Part shown: piece by piece, positions 8,404-16,530 of the stretch | Numbering within the stretch: the first letter of the stretch is position 1 | How the letters are laid out: each line of letters begins with the position of its first letter | Translations under genes and position numbers: made by a program | Notes under the pieces: model-generated | What the model was told of the DNA's origin: nothing | Database searches by the model: none | The model's input: only the letters and a program-made list of their open reading frames with translations | Source: JAVBKU01 sp031553875 | Lineage (GTDB): Bacteria; Bacteroidota; Bacteroidia; Bacteroidales; Rikenellaceae | DNA length: 64,000 bases | Direction: 5' to 3' | NCBI GenBank assembly: GCA_031553875.1 | Contig: JAVBKU010000006.1 | Location: 1 to 64,000, forward strand

Positions 8404-10233
8404 TTATTCCGTTATCTCCGCCGAGTCGCCCCTTACGAGCCGCGCGTACTCTTGCGACGGCGACTTTGTGAACGGGCCTATGCCGTACTCGTTCCAGCGA
8501 CTGTCGACTTTCGTTATCGTAGCCTTATCCATAGTCACCACATTGGGCCAGGGTCTCGCCTTGCGGCCTGTCGCTTCGGTTTTTACGCGGCAGTCCATGA
8601 TAAGCGTATCACCCGCAAGGCGGCAGTCGAGCTCGGGATCGCAGTTGGCTGCTCCCAACCACACCAGGTCACCCCCGCGCAGGCCCTCGGCACTGTCGTC
8701 GAAGATAAGCAGGTATTTTACGCCCGCTCCGGCGTTCTTTGTGGCCAAGCACTCGGCCTCTTCCATGGTTACGGTCGAAGAATATATCGCAGCGGCCCGC
8801 CATTTGTCCATAAGCGAGCTGTCGACCCGCAGGCCGCGGGGGTCGATAGGGGCGAGGGGAGCCGTGTCCTCCTCGCTACGATCGGTCGCGTCCACGGCCA
8901 GTTTGCCGCCGTATCCCAGTTCGAGGGAGCTGTGGTCGAGTACGTCCATCGGTCCCCGGCCCCACAGCAGGTCGCGGCGCAGGTCTACGCCACGCAGTAG
9001 CTTAGCCAACGTTTCAGGGTCGCGAATATCACCTCCGCAGGAGGTTACGACCATAAATTTATTGAACATCATCTGCCCCGCACCCCACAGCGCACTGGCG
9101 GCCTTGAAGGCCTGCCCGGGGTATGAAAGTTCGATATCTATAATAGCGATATTGTGCGCCACACCCTCCAGGGGCAGGTACATGTCGCGCACTTCGGGCA
9201 GCATGGCCATCTTTATAGGCTCGACGAATATCTTCTCGGTGGCCTGGGCTATGAAGGCGTCTTCCTGTGGCGGCACACCCACGATCGTGGCGGGGTAAAC
9301 GGCCTCGCGGCGGCGGGTGATGGCCGTAACGTGGAATACGGGATAGAGGTCAGGCAGGGAGTAGAAACCCGTGTGGTCGCCGAAAGCACCCTCGATGACT
9401 TTATCTTCCGCAGGGTCGACGTAACCCTCGATCACAATATCGCAGTCGCAGGGGACCATTATGTCGTTGGTGATACATTTCACCAGTTTCACGCCTCGCC
9501 TGCGGATAAATCCCGCCAGCATATATTCGTCCATGCCCTCCGGCATGGGGGCCGTGGCTGCGTAGGTGTAGGCGGGATCGCCGCCCAGGCACACGCTCAC
9601 GGGCATCCTGCGCCCGAGGCGCTTGTAGGCCTCGTAGTGGCGCGCGCCGGTCTTGTGCATATGCCAGTGCATACCTGTAGAGTGATCGGAAAATTCCTGC
9701 ATGCGGTACATCCCCACATTGCGCGCGCCTGTCTCAGGGTCGAGCGTATTTACCATCGGCAGGGTGACGAACCGCCCCCCGTCGTGGGGCCAGCACTTGA
9801 GGATTGGGAGCGTCGAGAGCCGAGCCTCTTCACCCATTAATACCACCTCCTGGCACTCGCCGCGCCCCCTTTTGTTGCGCGGCATCCACCTTGCCACTCC
9901 GCGCAGCAGAGGCAGGAGCCGCAATTTGTCCCACAAACTCGGGCAGGGCTTCATAGCGCTGGTGAAGAGCGTAGATATGCGTCCCGAGAGTTCCCCGAGA
10001 TTATCCACCCCGAGCGCCATAGCTATGCGCCTCTCGGATCCCATCATATTGGTGAGTACTGGGAATCCCGTTCCCGTATTTTCGAATAGAAGGGCCTTGC
10101 CTCCGCCGGGCTTCTTGGATTCACGGTCGGTGATCTCGGTGATCTCAAGCACGGGATCGACCGTAGCGGAGATGCGCACCAGTTCTCCCTCACGTTCGAG
10201 GCGGGCTATATATTCTTGCAGATTTTTGTACAT
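8404..10233 (-). CDS. ubiD: UbiD-family prenylated-FMN-dependent decarboxylase
   Basis: The 609-residue protein matches full-length UbiD decarboxylases, which remove a carboxylate from aromatic or unsaturated acids using prenylated FMN. It begins MYKNLQEYIARLEREGELVRI, the typical N-terminal helix. The open frame continues 24 codons further upstream into hydrophobic but non-conserved sequence, so the ATG at 10,233 is preferred. The mid-region has the conserved EFSDHSTGMHWHMHKTGARH block. The cofactor maker UbiX is encoded 4.3 kb away (14,563). In this phylum the substrate is probably a quinone precursor, but the sequence does not prove it. Confidence 0.9.
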   Translation of the reverse strand: MYKNLQEYIARLEREGELVRISATVDPVLEITEITDRESKKPGGGKALLFENTGTGFPVLTNMMGSERRIAMALGVDNLGELSGRISTLFTSAMKPCPSLWDKLRLLPLLRGVARWMPRNKRGRGECQEVVLMGEEARLSTLPILKCWPHDGGRFVTLPMVNTLDPETGARNVGMYRMQEFSDHSTGMHWHMHKTGARHYEAYKRLGRRMPVSVCLGGDPAYTYAATAPMPEGMDEYMLAGFIRRRGVKLVKCITNDIMVPCDCDIVIEGYVDPAEDKVIEGAFGDHTGFYSLPDLYPVFHVTAITRRREAVYPATIVGVPPQEDAFIAQATEKIFVEPIKMAMLPEVRDMYLPLEGVAHNIAIIDIELSYPGQAFKAASALWGAGQMMFNKFMVVTSCGGDIRDPETLAKLLRGVDLRRDLLWGRGPMDVLDHSSLELGYGGKLAVDATDRSEEDTAPLAPIDPRGLRVDSSLMDKWRAAAIYSSTVTMEEAECLATKNAGAGVKYLLIFDDSAEGLRGGDLVWLGAANCDPELDCRLAGDTLIMDCRVKTEATGRKARPWPNVVTMDKATITKVDSRWNEYGIGPFTKSPSQEYARLVRGDSAEITE

Positions 10234-10331
10234 GGAGGTGGATATCGTCGCGGCCGCCGGGCGGGCGGGGCAAATTATTACCGTAAATATAATAACAAAA
10301 AACAAACCCCTGCAATTTTTGCAAGGGTTTG

Positions 10332-10405
10332 TGGTTGACCTACCTGGATTCGAACCAAGAATAACAGATCCAGAGACTGTGGTGTTACCATTACACTATA
10401 GGTCA
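10332..10405 (-). tRNA. tRNA-Gln(CUG)
   Basis: On the minus strand the acceptor TGACCTA pairs with TAGGTCA, with discriminator A and encoded CCA at 10,332-10,334. The anticodon loop CTCTGGA gives anticodon CTG, and the T-loop is TTCGAAT. The anticodon stem has one mismatched pair next to the loop. A TACCTTTG box lies 10 bases upstream at 10,415-10,422, overlapping the tail end of the intergenic space before tsaB. Confidence 0.92.
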
Positions 10406-10423
10406 ATAGCGGTGCAAAGGTAA

Positions 10424-11131
10424 TCAAAAAATCTTTTTCTTGCTACTTGTCACTACAAAATCTTTCAGATAAAAAGGTTCGAAGTATGCAATATCTTGAA
10501 ATTTAGACTCTTGGAATGCTTTTTCTGCCAGCGCGGAGAATCCTTTGGCCGAGCTCGACACGTCGATAATATGGCTGTTAAGCCCCTTGAGAGCCTCCGC
10601 ACCCTTGCCCGCCCCGCTTCCGAAAAATACGAACGGACCCCTCTTGCGCTCGGCGGAGAAGCTGTCGGGAGTGATGATATGGGCCTCGATCTCGGACAGG
10701 GCCTTGCCCTCGTAGTCGAAAAGCTGGCAGTAAACCTCCATGCGGCGCGCGTCGATCATGGGGCAGAAGACGCCCTGTTCGATGCCGGGAATGTCTATAA
10801 GTCCCGCTTCTATGTCCTCCTTGGCGGTACACACCATGGCCTCGAGGCTGTTGATGGCGATAAGCGGTATCTTGGAGGCGTAGCACAGCCCCTTGGCCAG
10901 CGAGGTGCCGATCCTGAGGCCCGTGTAGGAGCCCGGGCCGCGGCCTATGGCGATGGCGTCGAGCTCACAGCTCGAGATATCGTGCTGGCGCAGTATGTCC
11001 CGTACGTATATGGCGGCGTCCTGCGCGTGGCGCCTGTCGCCGCTCTCGCATAGGGACAGCAACTCCCCGTCGCGGGCGAGGCCCACCGAACATACTTCCG
11101 TGCCTGTTTCTATGGATAATATAAGTGCCAT
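10424..11131 (-). CDS. tsaB: tRNA threonylcarbamoyladenosine biosynthesis protein TsaB
   Basis: This 235-residue ASKHA-fold protein partners TsaD and TsaE to make t6A37 in ANN-decoding tRNAs. The opening ILSIETGTEVCSVGL and the block AIGRGPGSYTGLRIG (about residues 60-75) are diagnostic. As expected for TsaB, the metal-binding HxxxH of TsaD is missing. The stop lies 18 bases beyond the tRNA-Gln 5' end, so the -7 box of that tRNA abuts the end of this gene. It is on the same strand as serB, with a 213-base gap between them that contains a 10-bp hairpin. Confidence 0.93.
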   Translation of the reverse strand: MALILSIETGTEVCSVGLARDGELLSLCESGDRRHAQDAAIYVRDILRQHDISSCELDAIAIGRGPGSYTGLRIGTSLAKGLCYASKIPLIAINSLEAMVCTAKEDIEAGLIDIPGIEQGVFCPMIDARRMEVYCQLFDYEGKALSEIEAHIITPDSFSAERKRGPFVFFGSGAGKGAEALKGLNSHIIDVSSSAKGFSALAEKAFQESKFQDIAYFEPFYLKDFVVTSSKKKIF

Positions 11132-11175
11132 TGGATAACGTGTAGATGTTGATTCTAAGAGTTGAGTAATTCAAT

Positions 11176-11200
11176 TCGACCTTTGTCGTGCAAAGGTCGA
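11176..11200. other. 10-bp hairpin between serB and tsaB
   Basis: TCGACCTTTG and CAAAGGTCGA are separated by a five-base loop, in the leader region of tsaB. There is no T-run on either side, so an operator or processing site is as likely as termination. Confidence 0.4.
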
Positions 11201-11344
11201 CAGTCCGCCGCCGCCCTAAACGAAAGGGTGTTTCTCCGTTACGGCTCGTTCTGCCCTACGCCGGCGTCAGACTGAAGCCAAACCGTGAAGGGCGTGTTGT
11301 AATCGTAGTCACATGCAAATATTCCGCCACTTGTGACGGAGAGA

Positions 11345-12598
11345 TTACTGTACCCGCCCGTCGTCGAAGTACGAATCCTTGAGCCCCAGCAGGTAGAGGA
11401 TGCCGTCGAGGCCGATGGTCGAAAGCGACTGTCCCGCCGTGGCCTTCACCTTGGGTTTGGCGTGGAAAGCGATACCGAGGCCCGCTATGTTGAGCATCGG
11501 CAGGTCGTTGGCCCCGTCGCCCACGGCGATGGTCTGGGCTATGTCGACGTTCTCCACCTGGGCTATAAGGCGCAGCAGTTCGGCCTTGCGCTTGCCGTCG
11601 ACGATGTCGCCCACGTGGCGTCCGGTGAGCTTTCCGTCGGCGATCTCGAGTTCGTTGGCGTAGACGTAGTCGAAGCCGTAGCGCGTCTTGAGGTAGTTGC
11701 CGAAGAAGGTGAATCCCCCGGAGAGGATCGCCGTCTTGAAGCCCACTTTTTTAAGTATGTGTATAAGCCTGTCGAGCCCCTCGGTGATGGGCAGCGTGCG
11801 GGCTATATCCTCCAACACCTTCACGTCGAGACCCTCCAGTAGGGCTATCCTCTGGCGGAAACTGTCGCTGAAATCTATCTCGCCCCTCATGGCGCTTTCG
11901 GTTATGGCCCTCACCTTTTCACCCACGCCCGCCCTCTCGGCCAGCTCGTCTATCACCTCGGTTTCGATCAAAGTAGAGTCCATGTCGAAGCAGATAAGCC
12001 TGCGGCAACGGCGGAAAAGGTCGTCCTGCTGCAGGGAGATATCTATTCCCATGTCGGTCGACAGGGCCATGAATTCCGACTGCATCAGGGCCTTGTCGAG
12101 CGGCTTGCCGCGCACCGATAGTTCGATGCACGACTTGGGCGCGCGGGCGTTTTCATCGAGGGGTATACGGCCCGTGAGGCGCAGTATGGAGTCGATGTTG
12201 AGCCCCTGCGCGGCCACGATACGCGTGGTCTTGGCTATCTGTTTGGCAGTGAGCTTGCGCCCCAGGAGGGTGATGATGTAGCGGTCCTTGCCCTGGCGCT
12301 TCACCCACCCCTCGTATTCCTCCTCGGTGATGGGCGTGAAGCGGATGGTCACACCCAGTTCGTAGGCCTTGAACAGTAGGTCTTTCATTATCTCGCCTGA
12401 GTTGCTGGCCGCAGTGCTGAACAGGATACCCATCGAGAGGGTCTGGTGGATATTGGCCTGGCCTATGTCGAGGATAAAGGCGTCGTAGCGGGCCAGTATT
12501 TCGGTCAACGCCGAGGTCACGCCGGGCTTGTCGTCGCCGGAAATGTTGATCTGGATGATCTCTACTTTCTCTGTCTTTTCGTTCTTGTCGGTGGTCAT
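11345..12598 (-). CDS. serB: Phosphoserine phosphatase SerB with N-terminal ACT domains
   Basis: This 417-residue enzyme performs the last step of serine synthesis, hydrolysing O-phospho-L-serine. Residues 1-185 carry two ACT-like regulatory modules (IQINISGDDKPGVTSALTEIL; RYIITLLGRKLTAKQI). The HAD phosphatase domain starts near 200, with the nucleophile motif FDMDSTLIETE, the ILSGGFTFF loop near 285-295, and GDGANDLPML near 360. The two-ACT layout resembles mycobacterial SerB2 and suggests amino-acid feedback. DUF4837 lies 26 bases upstream on the same strand, so the two may be co-transcribed. Confidence 0.94.
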   Translation of the reverse strand: MTTDKNEKTEKVEIIQINISGDDKPGVTSALTEILARYDAFILDIGQANIHQTLSMGILFSTAASNSGEIMKDLLFKAYELGVTIRFTPITEEEYEGWVKRQGKDRYIITLLGRKLTAKQIAKTTRIVAAQGLNIDSILRLTGRIPLDENARAPKSCIELSVRGKPLDKALMQSEFMALSTDMGIDISLQQDDLFRRCRRLICFDMDSTLIETEVIDELAERAGVGEKVRAITESAMRGEIDFSDSFRQRIALLEGLDVKVLEDIARTLPITEGLDRLIHILKKVGFKTAILSGGFTFFGNYLKTRYGFDYVYANELEIADGKLTGRHVGDIVDGKRKAELLRLIAQVENVDIAQTIAVGDGANDLPMLNIAGLGIAFHAKPKVKATAGQSLSTIGLDGILYLLGLKDSYFDDGRVQ

Positions 12599-12624
12599 AG
12601 CCTCTACATGGAGTTTGAGGGTGA

Positions 12625-13644
12625 TTATTTTCGGGGCTCGGGGTCGCCCGGGAGCCTTACCGTGTATATCAGGTGTTCGAGTTGGCGCATGAAATTACGT
12701 CTGGGATCGCGCGGAGAGTAAACGTATGTGTCTATGGTTATCACTCTGTGATTCTGCGTATCGAGAGTGGAGTAGCTCATGAACGGGCCTCCCATGAAGT
12801 CGTTCTTCACATCCCAGAATCCTCGCATTTCGGCCCAGAAACGGCCGTTGATACGCATGTATTCCACCTCGGGCTCGACGTCGGCTGTAGTCATGTAAGA
12901 GCCGGCCGACGGGCCCGGGATCAGGGCTGTGAACTGGTTGCGGCGGGCCGTGAGCGCCTCGGGCGAGAAGTCGCTCTTGTCTTTGTAGGGGTAGGTGTAT
13001 ATTATAATTCCCTGGCTCGATACGCGAAGCTCGTGCGATATCCACATGAATCCCTTCTTGCTGTCCCTTATCGTGTATCCGCGCGGGACGGCCATGGTGA
13101 AATCGAACTGCTTCTCGACGGCATTCTCGATCGTGATGTCGTGATACTTGCGGAAAAACGCCAGGTCACGCTCGCGTTCGCTCATGTCAAGTACATGCTC
13201 GAGCTCTTCTCGATGGAGGCCCATATACGCGGCTATCTCCTGGGGTGAACGGCCCGAGGCGGTAATAAAGGTCTGGGGTTTGGCGTTTACGTCGTATTGT
13301 ATGGCCATCGACGGCTCTTCGGCCTTGGGGTCGACCTCCACGCGGAGTATGTTACGGTGCTTGATCAATAGGCCCATAAACGACCTGGGAGTGGTGCGGG
13401 CAAGATTGAATAGCGGTTCGAAGTGGAATAGCATCGGTACGGGGGCATGGAGTATGGAGTACAGGGTGTCACATACGGGGCCCGGCCACAGGCTATCGTC
13501 CGCCACGATCAGCACCTCGTAGGGGCTGCCCGTGACCTCCGGCTTATAGTTGTCGTCGGAGCATGAAACTATCGTCAGCGACAGGGCCGCCACCGATACC
13601 GCAAACGCCGCGACAGGCGTTATTATCTTACTGAAAACTTTCAT
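12625..13644 (-). CDS. DUF4837-family lipoprotein
   Basis: This 339-residue lipoprotein has a hydrophobic signal and the lipobox TIVSC, then SDDNYKPE; acidic residues right after the cysteine resemble the lipoprotein export signal that sends proteins to the cell surface. The start at 13,644 is preferred over the ATG six codons earlier because it puts the basic residue next to the hydrophobic core. The mature part matches the Bacteroidota-only DUF4837 family (ILRVEVDP and WDVKNDFMGGPF blocks). No function is established. A TATCTTTG -7 box is 28 bases upstream. It leads the serB unit. Confidence 0.85.
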   Translation of the reverse strand: MKVFSKIITPVAAFAVSVAALSLTIVSCSDDNYKPEVTGSPYEVLIVADDSLWPGPVCDTLYSILHAPVPMLFHFEPLFNLARTTPRSFMGLLIKHRNILRVEVDPKAEEPSMAIQYDVNAKPQTFITASGRSPQEIAAYMGLHREELEHVLDMSERERDLAFFRKYHDITIENAVEKQFDFTMAVPRGYTIRDSKKGFMWISHELRVSSQGIIIYTYPYKDKSDFSPEALTARRNQFTALIPGPSAGSYMTTADVEPEVEYMRINGRFWAEMRGFWDVKNDFMGGPFMSYSTLDTQNHRVITIDTYVYSPRDPRRNFMRQLEHLIYTVRLPGDPEPRK

Positions 13645-13671
13645 CGTGTCTACCTCATTCAAGGTATGTTA

Positions 13672-13679
13672 CAAAGATA
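13672..13679 (-). promoter_or_regulatory. -7 box of the DUF4837-serB unit
   Basis: The minus-strand octamer TATCTTTG matches TAnnTTTG exactly, 28 bases before the chosen DUF4837 start. No TTTG at the standard distance was seen. Confidence 0.5.
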
Positions 13680-13705
13680 ATAAACTCTTACAAACTGTTT
13701 AAAGT

Positions 13706-13737
13706 TTTGACTAATTCAATTAAATCTTTTTACTTTG
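13706..13737 (+). promoter_or_regulatory. Promoter of the polysaccharide deacetylase
   Basis: TTTG (13,706-13,709), a 20-base spacer and TTACTTTG (13,730-13,737) give a seven-of-eight match to the -7 box with correct spacing, 75 bases upstream of the start codon. It is divergent from the DUF4837 promoter. Confidence 0.6.
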
Positions 13738-13812
13738 CACCCAACGGTGCAACACATCCTTCCGGATATTCGGAGAGTGAACCGGCGCCGGAAAGGGTAA
13801 ACCCCGCTACGT

Positions 13813-14424
13813 ATGCATTTCAGCCCGTTTAAAATAGTCCGCCGTCTGGCTCCCTCGGTGATCTGGGATTTCGAGGATGAGCAGGAGAGGGTGTTCCTCA
13901 CCTTCGACGACGGACCCACCCCTGAGATCACTCCTTGGGTGCTGTCACAGTTGGAACAGTACAATGCAAAGGCCACATTTTTCTGCCTGGGCAAGAACGC
14001 CGAACTTTATCCCGATATACTTCGGATGATAAGGGACGGAGGGCACAAGCTCGGCAACCACACTTACAGTCACCAGAAGGGCTGGGGCATGAGTCTCGAG
14101 CGCTATCTCGAAGACGTAGAATTCGCCAACGGCATCCTGCATACCGACCTGTTCCGCCCCCCCTACGGGCGTATCACCCCCATGCAGGCGCGGCGCATAG
14201 GCGAACACTACAACATAATAATGTGGGACGTGCTGAGCCGGGATTACAGTAATATCGTTTCGCCCCGCCAGTGTCTGCGCAATGTGACAAAACACGTCAA
14301 GGGAGGCTCTATCGTGGTGTTCCACGACTCCCGCAAATCCTTCCGCAACCTAAGCTACGCCCTGCCCCGCACGCTCGAATTCCTCCAGAAGAAGGGGTTG
14401 AAGTGCTCTACGCTGGAGTTGTAG
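13813..14424 (+). CDS. Polysaccharide deacetylase (NodB homology, CE4)
   Basis: The 203-residue protein is almost only the NodB domain. It has the five CE4 motifs: TFDDGP (catalytic and metal Asp), HTYSH (metal histidines), RPPYGR, WDVLSRDY and VFHDS. It would remove N- or O-acetyl groups from a glycan such as peptidoglycan or chitin-like oligomers. No signal peptide or membrane anchor is obvious, since the N-terminus is amphipathic (MHFSPFKIVRRLAPSVIW), so its compartment is unclear. A GC-rich repeat follows, then ubiX on the same strand. Confidence 0.93.
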   Translation: MHFSPFKIVRRLAPSVIWDFEDEQERVFLTFDDGPTPEITPWVLSQLEQYNAKATFFCLGKNAELYPDILRMIRDGGHKLGNHTYSHQKGWGMSLERYLEDVEFANGILHTDLFRPPYGRITPMQARRIGEHYNIIMWDVLSRDYSNIVSPRQCLRNVTKHVKGGSIVVFHDSRKSFRNLSYALPRTLEFLQKKGLKCSTLEL

Positions 14425-14459
14425 GAGGGTGTATATATAATTTCAACTGTTCGTTTTTC

Positions 14460-14528
14460 GGCCTTGCGCCTACCCCCAGTGGCGCTTTGCGCCATGGGCG
14501 CACGGCCGTGGGTCGCCTAGGCGACCCA
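14460..14528 (+). repeat. GC-rich palindromic intergenic repeat, copy 2
   Basis: Second copy of the element at 1600-1667, same orientation, between the deacetylase and ubiX. The inner hairpin GGCGC-ttt-GCGCC is conserved. The second hairpin reads TGGGTCGC-ctag-GCGACCCA, where copy 1 has CAGGTC/GACCTG, so paired bases changed together. Confidence 0.7.
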
Positions 14529-14562
14529 GAATAAATCATTAAGCGGGATTTATCAGAAGGAA

Positions 14563-15129
14563 ATGAATAAAAAAAACATAATAATCGCCGTGACCGGTGC
14601 CAGCGGCTCGCGCTACGCAAGGCTTTTCGCCCGCCGCCTGCTCGACAGCGGGCAAGCGGAGCGGGTGGCCCTTATCGCTACCGACAACGCCCGCGACGTA
14701 GCCGCGTATGAGGACTCCGTGGAGTGGTTTTCATGGGATGGGCTTACCCTATACGATAACGGCGATATGTTCTCTCCTCCCGCGTCGGGGTCGGCTCGAT
14801 TCGATGCCATGGTGGTGATCCCGTGCTCGATGGGGATGCTGGGTAGGATAGCTTCCGGAGTGTCCAACGACCTTATATCCCGTGCTGCCGACGTGATGCT
14901 CAAGGAGCGCCGCCCCCTGGTGATCGTCCCCCGCGAAACGCCCCTGAACTATATCCATGTCGACAATATGCGCACTCTCACCATGGCAGGGGCGGTTATC
15001 TGCCCAGCCTCGCCGTCGTTCTACGCGATGCCTGAGGATATCGACGCCCTCTGCATGAGTGTGGTCGACAGGGTGTTGTCGCTCATAGGCGTGGAGGTGG
15101 ATGCTTATCATTGGGGAGAAAAGAAGTAG
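14563..15129 (+). CDS. ubiX: Flavin prenyltransferase UbiX
   Basis: This 188-residue protein prenylates FMN with dimethylallyl phosphate to make the prFMN cofactor of UbiD-type decarboxylases. The start IIIAVTGASGSRYA is the classic flavin-binding opening. The mid-block VVIPCSMGMLGRIASGVSND and the RPLVIVPRETPLN loop bind the flavin and the prenyl phosphate. Length is normal. Its UbiD partner is at 8404-10,233 on the other strand. Three strong hairpins follow it. Confidence 0.95.
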   Translation: MNKKNIIIAVTGASGSRYARLFARRLLDSGQAERVALIATDNARDVAAYEDSVEWFSWDGLTLYDNGDMFSPPASGSARFDAMVVIPCSMGMLGRIASGVSNDLISRAADVMLKERRPLVIVPRETPLNYIHVDNMRTLTMAGAVICPASPSFYAMPEDIDALCMSVVDRVLSLIGVEVDAYHWGEKK

Positions 15130-15163
15130 GCGGTCGCTTATCAGCAATTTGTATAAAATATTT

Positions 15164-15231
15164 TCATCTCCGCGGCTGTGGGGGTCGGCCGAAGGCCGAG
15201 CCGCGGAGATGAGCATCGCTTCCCGCGATGC
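15164..15231. other. Two strong hairpins downstream of ubiX
   Basis: A 14-bp outer stem (15,164-15,177 with 15,199-15,212) encloses an inner hairpin TCGGCC-gaa-GGCCGA. Immediately after is GCATCGC-ttccc-GCGATGC (15,213-15,231). There is no T-run, so this is probably an RNA-stabilising or extragenic palindromic element. Confidence 0.5.
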
Positions 15232-15283
15232 AAGTGATCATTGCCACGTGACATAGTTTTTTTAAGGTACCTCCAATAACAAA

Positions 15284-15311
15284 TTCGGCCGGAGCAATTG
15301 CTCCGGCCGAA
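15284..15311. terminator. Bidirectional terminator between ubiX and the ROK kinase
   Basis: A perfect 28-bp palindrome, centred on GCAATTGC, sits between two convergent genes, with short T-rich tracts on both sides. Confidence 0.65.
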
Positions 15312-15333
15312 CCTTTTACTTATATACCGCCTG

Positions 15334-16311
15334 TTACTCCTTGCAAGCCTCCTTATTCGCCTTGTGCCATACGAGCGACGAGGCGCCGAGCACGGCGGCG
15401 TTGCGGCCGTCGATACCAGAGGGCAGGAGTTTCACCTTATTGCGGAAGTTAGACATCATGTGCATCTCCATATACTTCTTGGTGGGCTCGAAAATGTATT
15501 TGCCCGCCTTGGCCAGCCCGCCGAAAAGGAATATGGCCTCGGGGCTGGTCATGGCCACGGCGTCGGCCAGGGCCTGTCCCAGCAGGAGACCGGTATAGTC
15601 GTACGCTTCGATAGCCAGGGGATCGCCATTGAGGGCGGCCTTGGTTATCATCTCGGCGGTGAGGTCGTTGTAGCTCACCTGGCGGAATTCGCTGTTCTCG
15701 ATATGGTCGGCCAGGAGTTTGAATACGGTGCGCTTAATGCCGGTAGCAGAAACATAGGTTTCGAGGCACCCCTTGCGCCCGCAACCGCAGACGCGACCCG
15801 TGCGGTTCACGATCACGTGGCCCAGCTCTCCTGCAAAGGAGTCGTGGCCGTAGATCAATTCGCCGTTGGCGACAAAACCGCTTCCGAGGCCCGTGCCGAG
15901 GGTGATGACGATAAAGTCTTTCATGCCCTTCGCCCCGCCGAATACCATCTCGCCCACGGCCGCCGCATTGGCGTCGTTGGTGATGATCACGGGCACCATG
16001 GGGAAGAAGCGTTTCATCTTCTCGACCACGGGGAAAACCCCCTTCCAGGGGAGGTTGACGGCGTTCTCGATGGTGCCCTTATAGTAGTTGGCATTGGGAG
16101 CGCCGATGCCGATACCTATAACGTCGCACTCGAAGTTAACGCTGCTGATGAGCTTCTGGATGCCCACATAGAGCTCTTCGATGTACTGGTCGGGGTCGGG
16201 GAATTTAGCTGTGGGAATGGTGCCTTCGGCATATAAATTGCCATCCTGATCGACCAGGCCGAATACCGTGTTGGTGCCGCCTACGTCGATGCCGATTGCG
16301 ATCTGTTTCAT
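15334..16311 (-). CDS. ROK-family sugar kinase (glucokinase-like)
   Basis: This 325-residue kinase has the phosphate-binding motif DVGGTN at residues 9-14, the catalytic block NDANAAAVGE near 120, the GTGLGSG loop near 145, and the zinc motif CGCGRKGCLETY near 175 that marks ROK proteins. There is no N-terminal helix-turn-helix, so it is an enzyme and not a NagC/Mlc-type repressor. It probably phosphorylates glucose or a hexosamine with ATP in the cytoplasm. A near-perfect promoter is 115-145 bases upstream. Sugar specificity cannot be read from the sequence. Confidence 0.93.
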   Translation of the reverse strand: MKQIAIGIDVGGTNTVFGLVDQDGNLYAEGTIPTAKFPDPDQYIEELYVGIQKLISSVNFECDVIGIGIGAPNANYYKGTIENAVNLPWKGVFPVVEKMKRFFPMVPVIITNDANAAAVGEMVFGGAKGMKDFIVITLGTGLGSGFVANGELIYGHDSFAGELGHVIVNRTGRVCGCGRKGCLETYVSATGIKRTVFKLLADHIENSEFRQVSYNDLTAEMITKAALNGDPLAIEAYDYTGLLLGQALADAVAMTSPEAIFLFGGLAKAGKYIFEPTKKYMEMHMMSNFRNKVKLLPSGIDGRNAAVLGASSLVWHKANKEACKE

Positions 16312-16425
16312 ACAGAGATGATTTGTTTAGGAAGCGGGAAAGACCTGTCTGTACGGCAATTACCTTTTATCTACAGTGGCCCTCCCGGAGCGCAGGTTGA
16401 TTCCTGAATAATTTTAAATTGCCTC

Positions 16426-16456
16426 CAAAAGTAGCTTTTTTTTGCCGTAAAACAAA
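16426..16456 (-). promoter_or_regulatory. Promoter of the ROK kinase
   Basis: On the minus strand TTTG (16,453-16,456), a 19-base spacer and TACTTTTG (16,426-16,433) match the phylum consensus fully. The predicted leader before the start codon is about 100 bases. Confidence 0.75.
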
Positions 16457-16530
16457 TTTTTGGAGGCTAATATTAGCCCCGCCGGAAAAAATTACTGATA
16501 TTTGTAATGATTCAAATTAGCGGACAATCT

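Noticed and set aside
9154..9840. 228-codon plus-strand frame inside ubiD
   Set aside because: Shadow of ubiD with His/Gly-rich composition and no motif.
15298..16236. 312-codon open frame on the plus strand opposite the ROK kinase
   Set aside because: Antisense to a complete, motif-bearing kinase; the sequence shows Gly/Ala/Val/His-rich low complexity from GC-biased third positions and no family.
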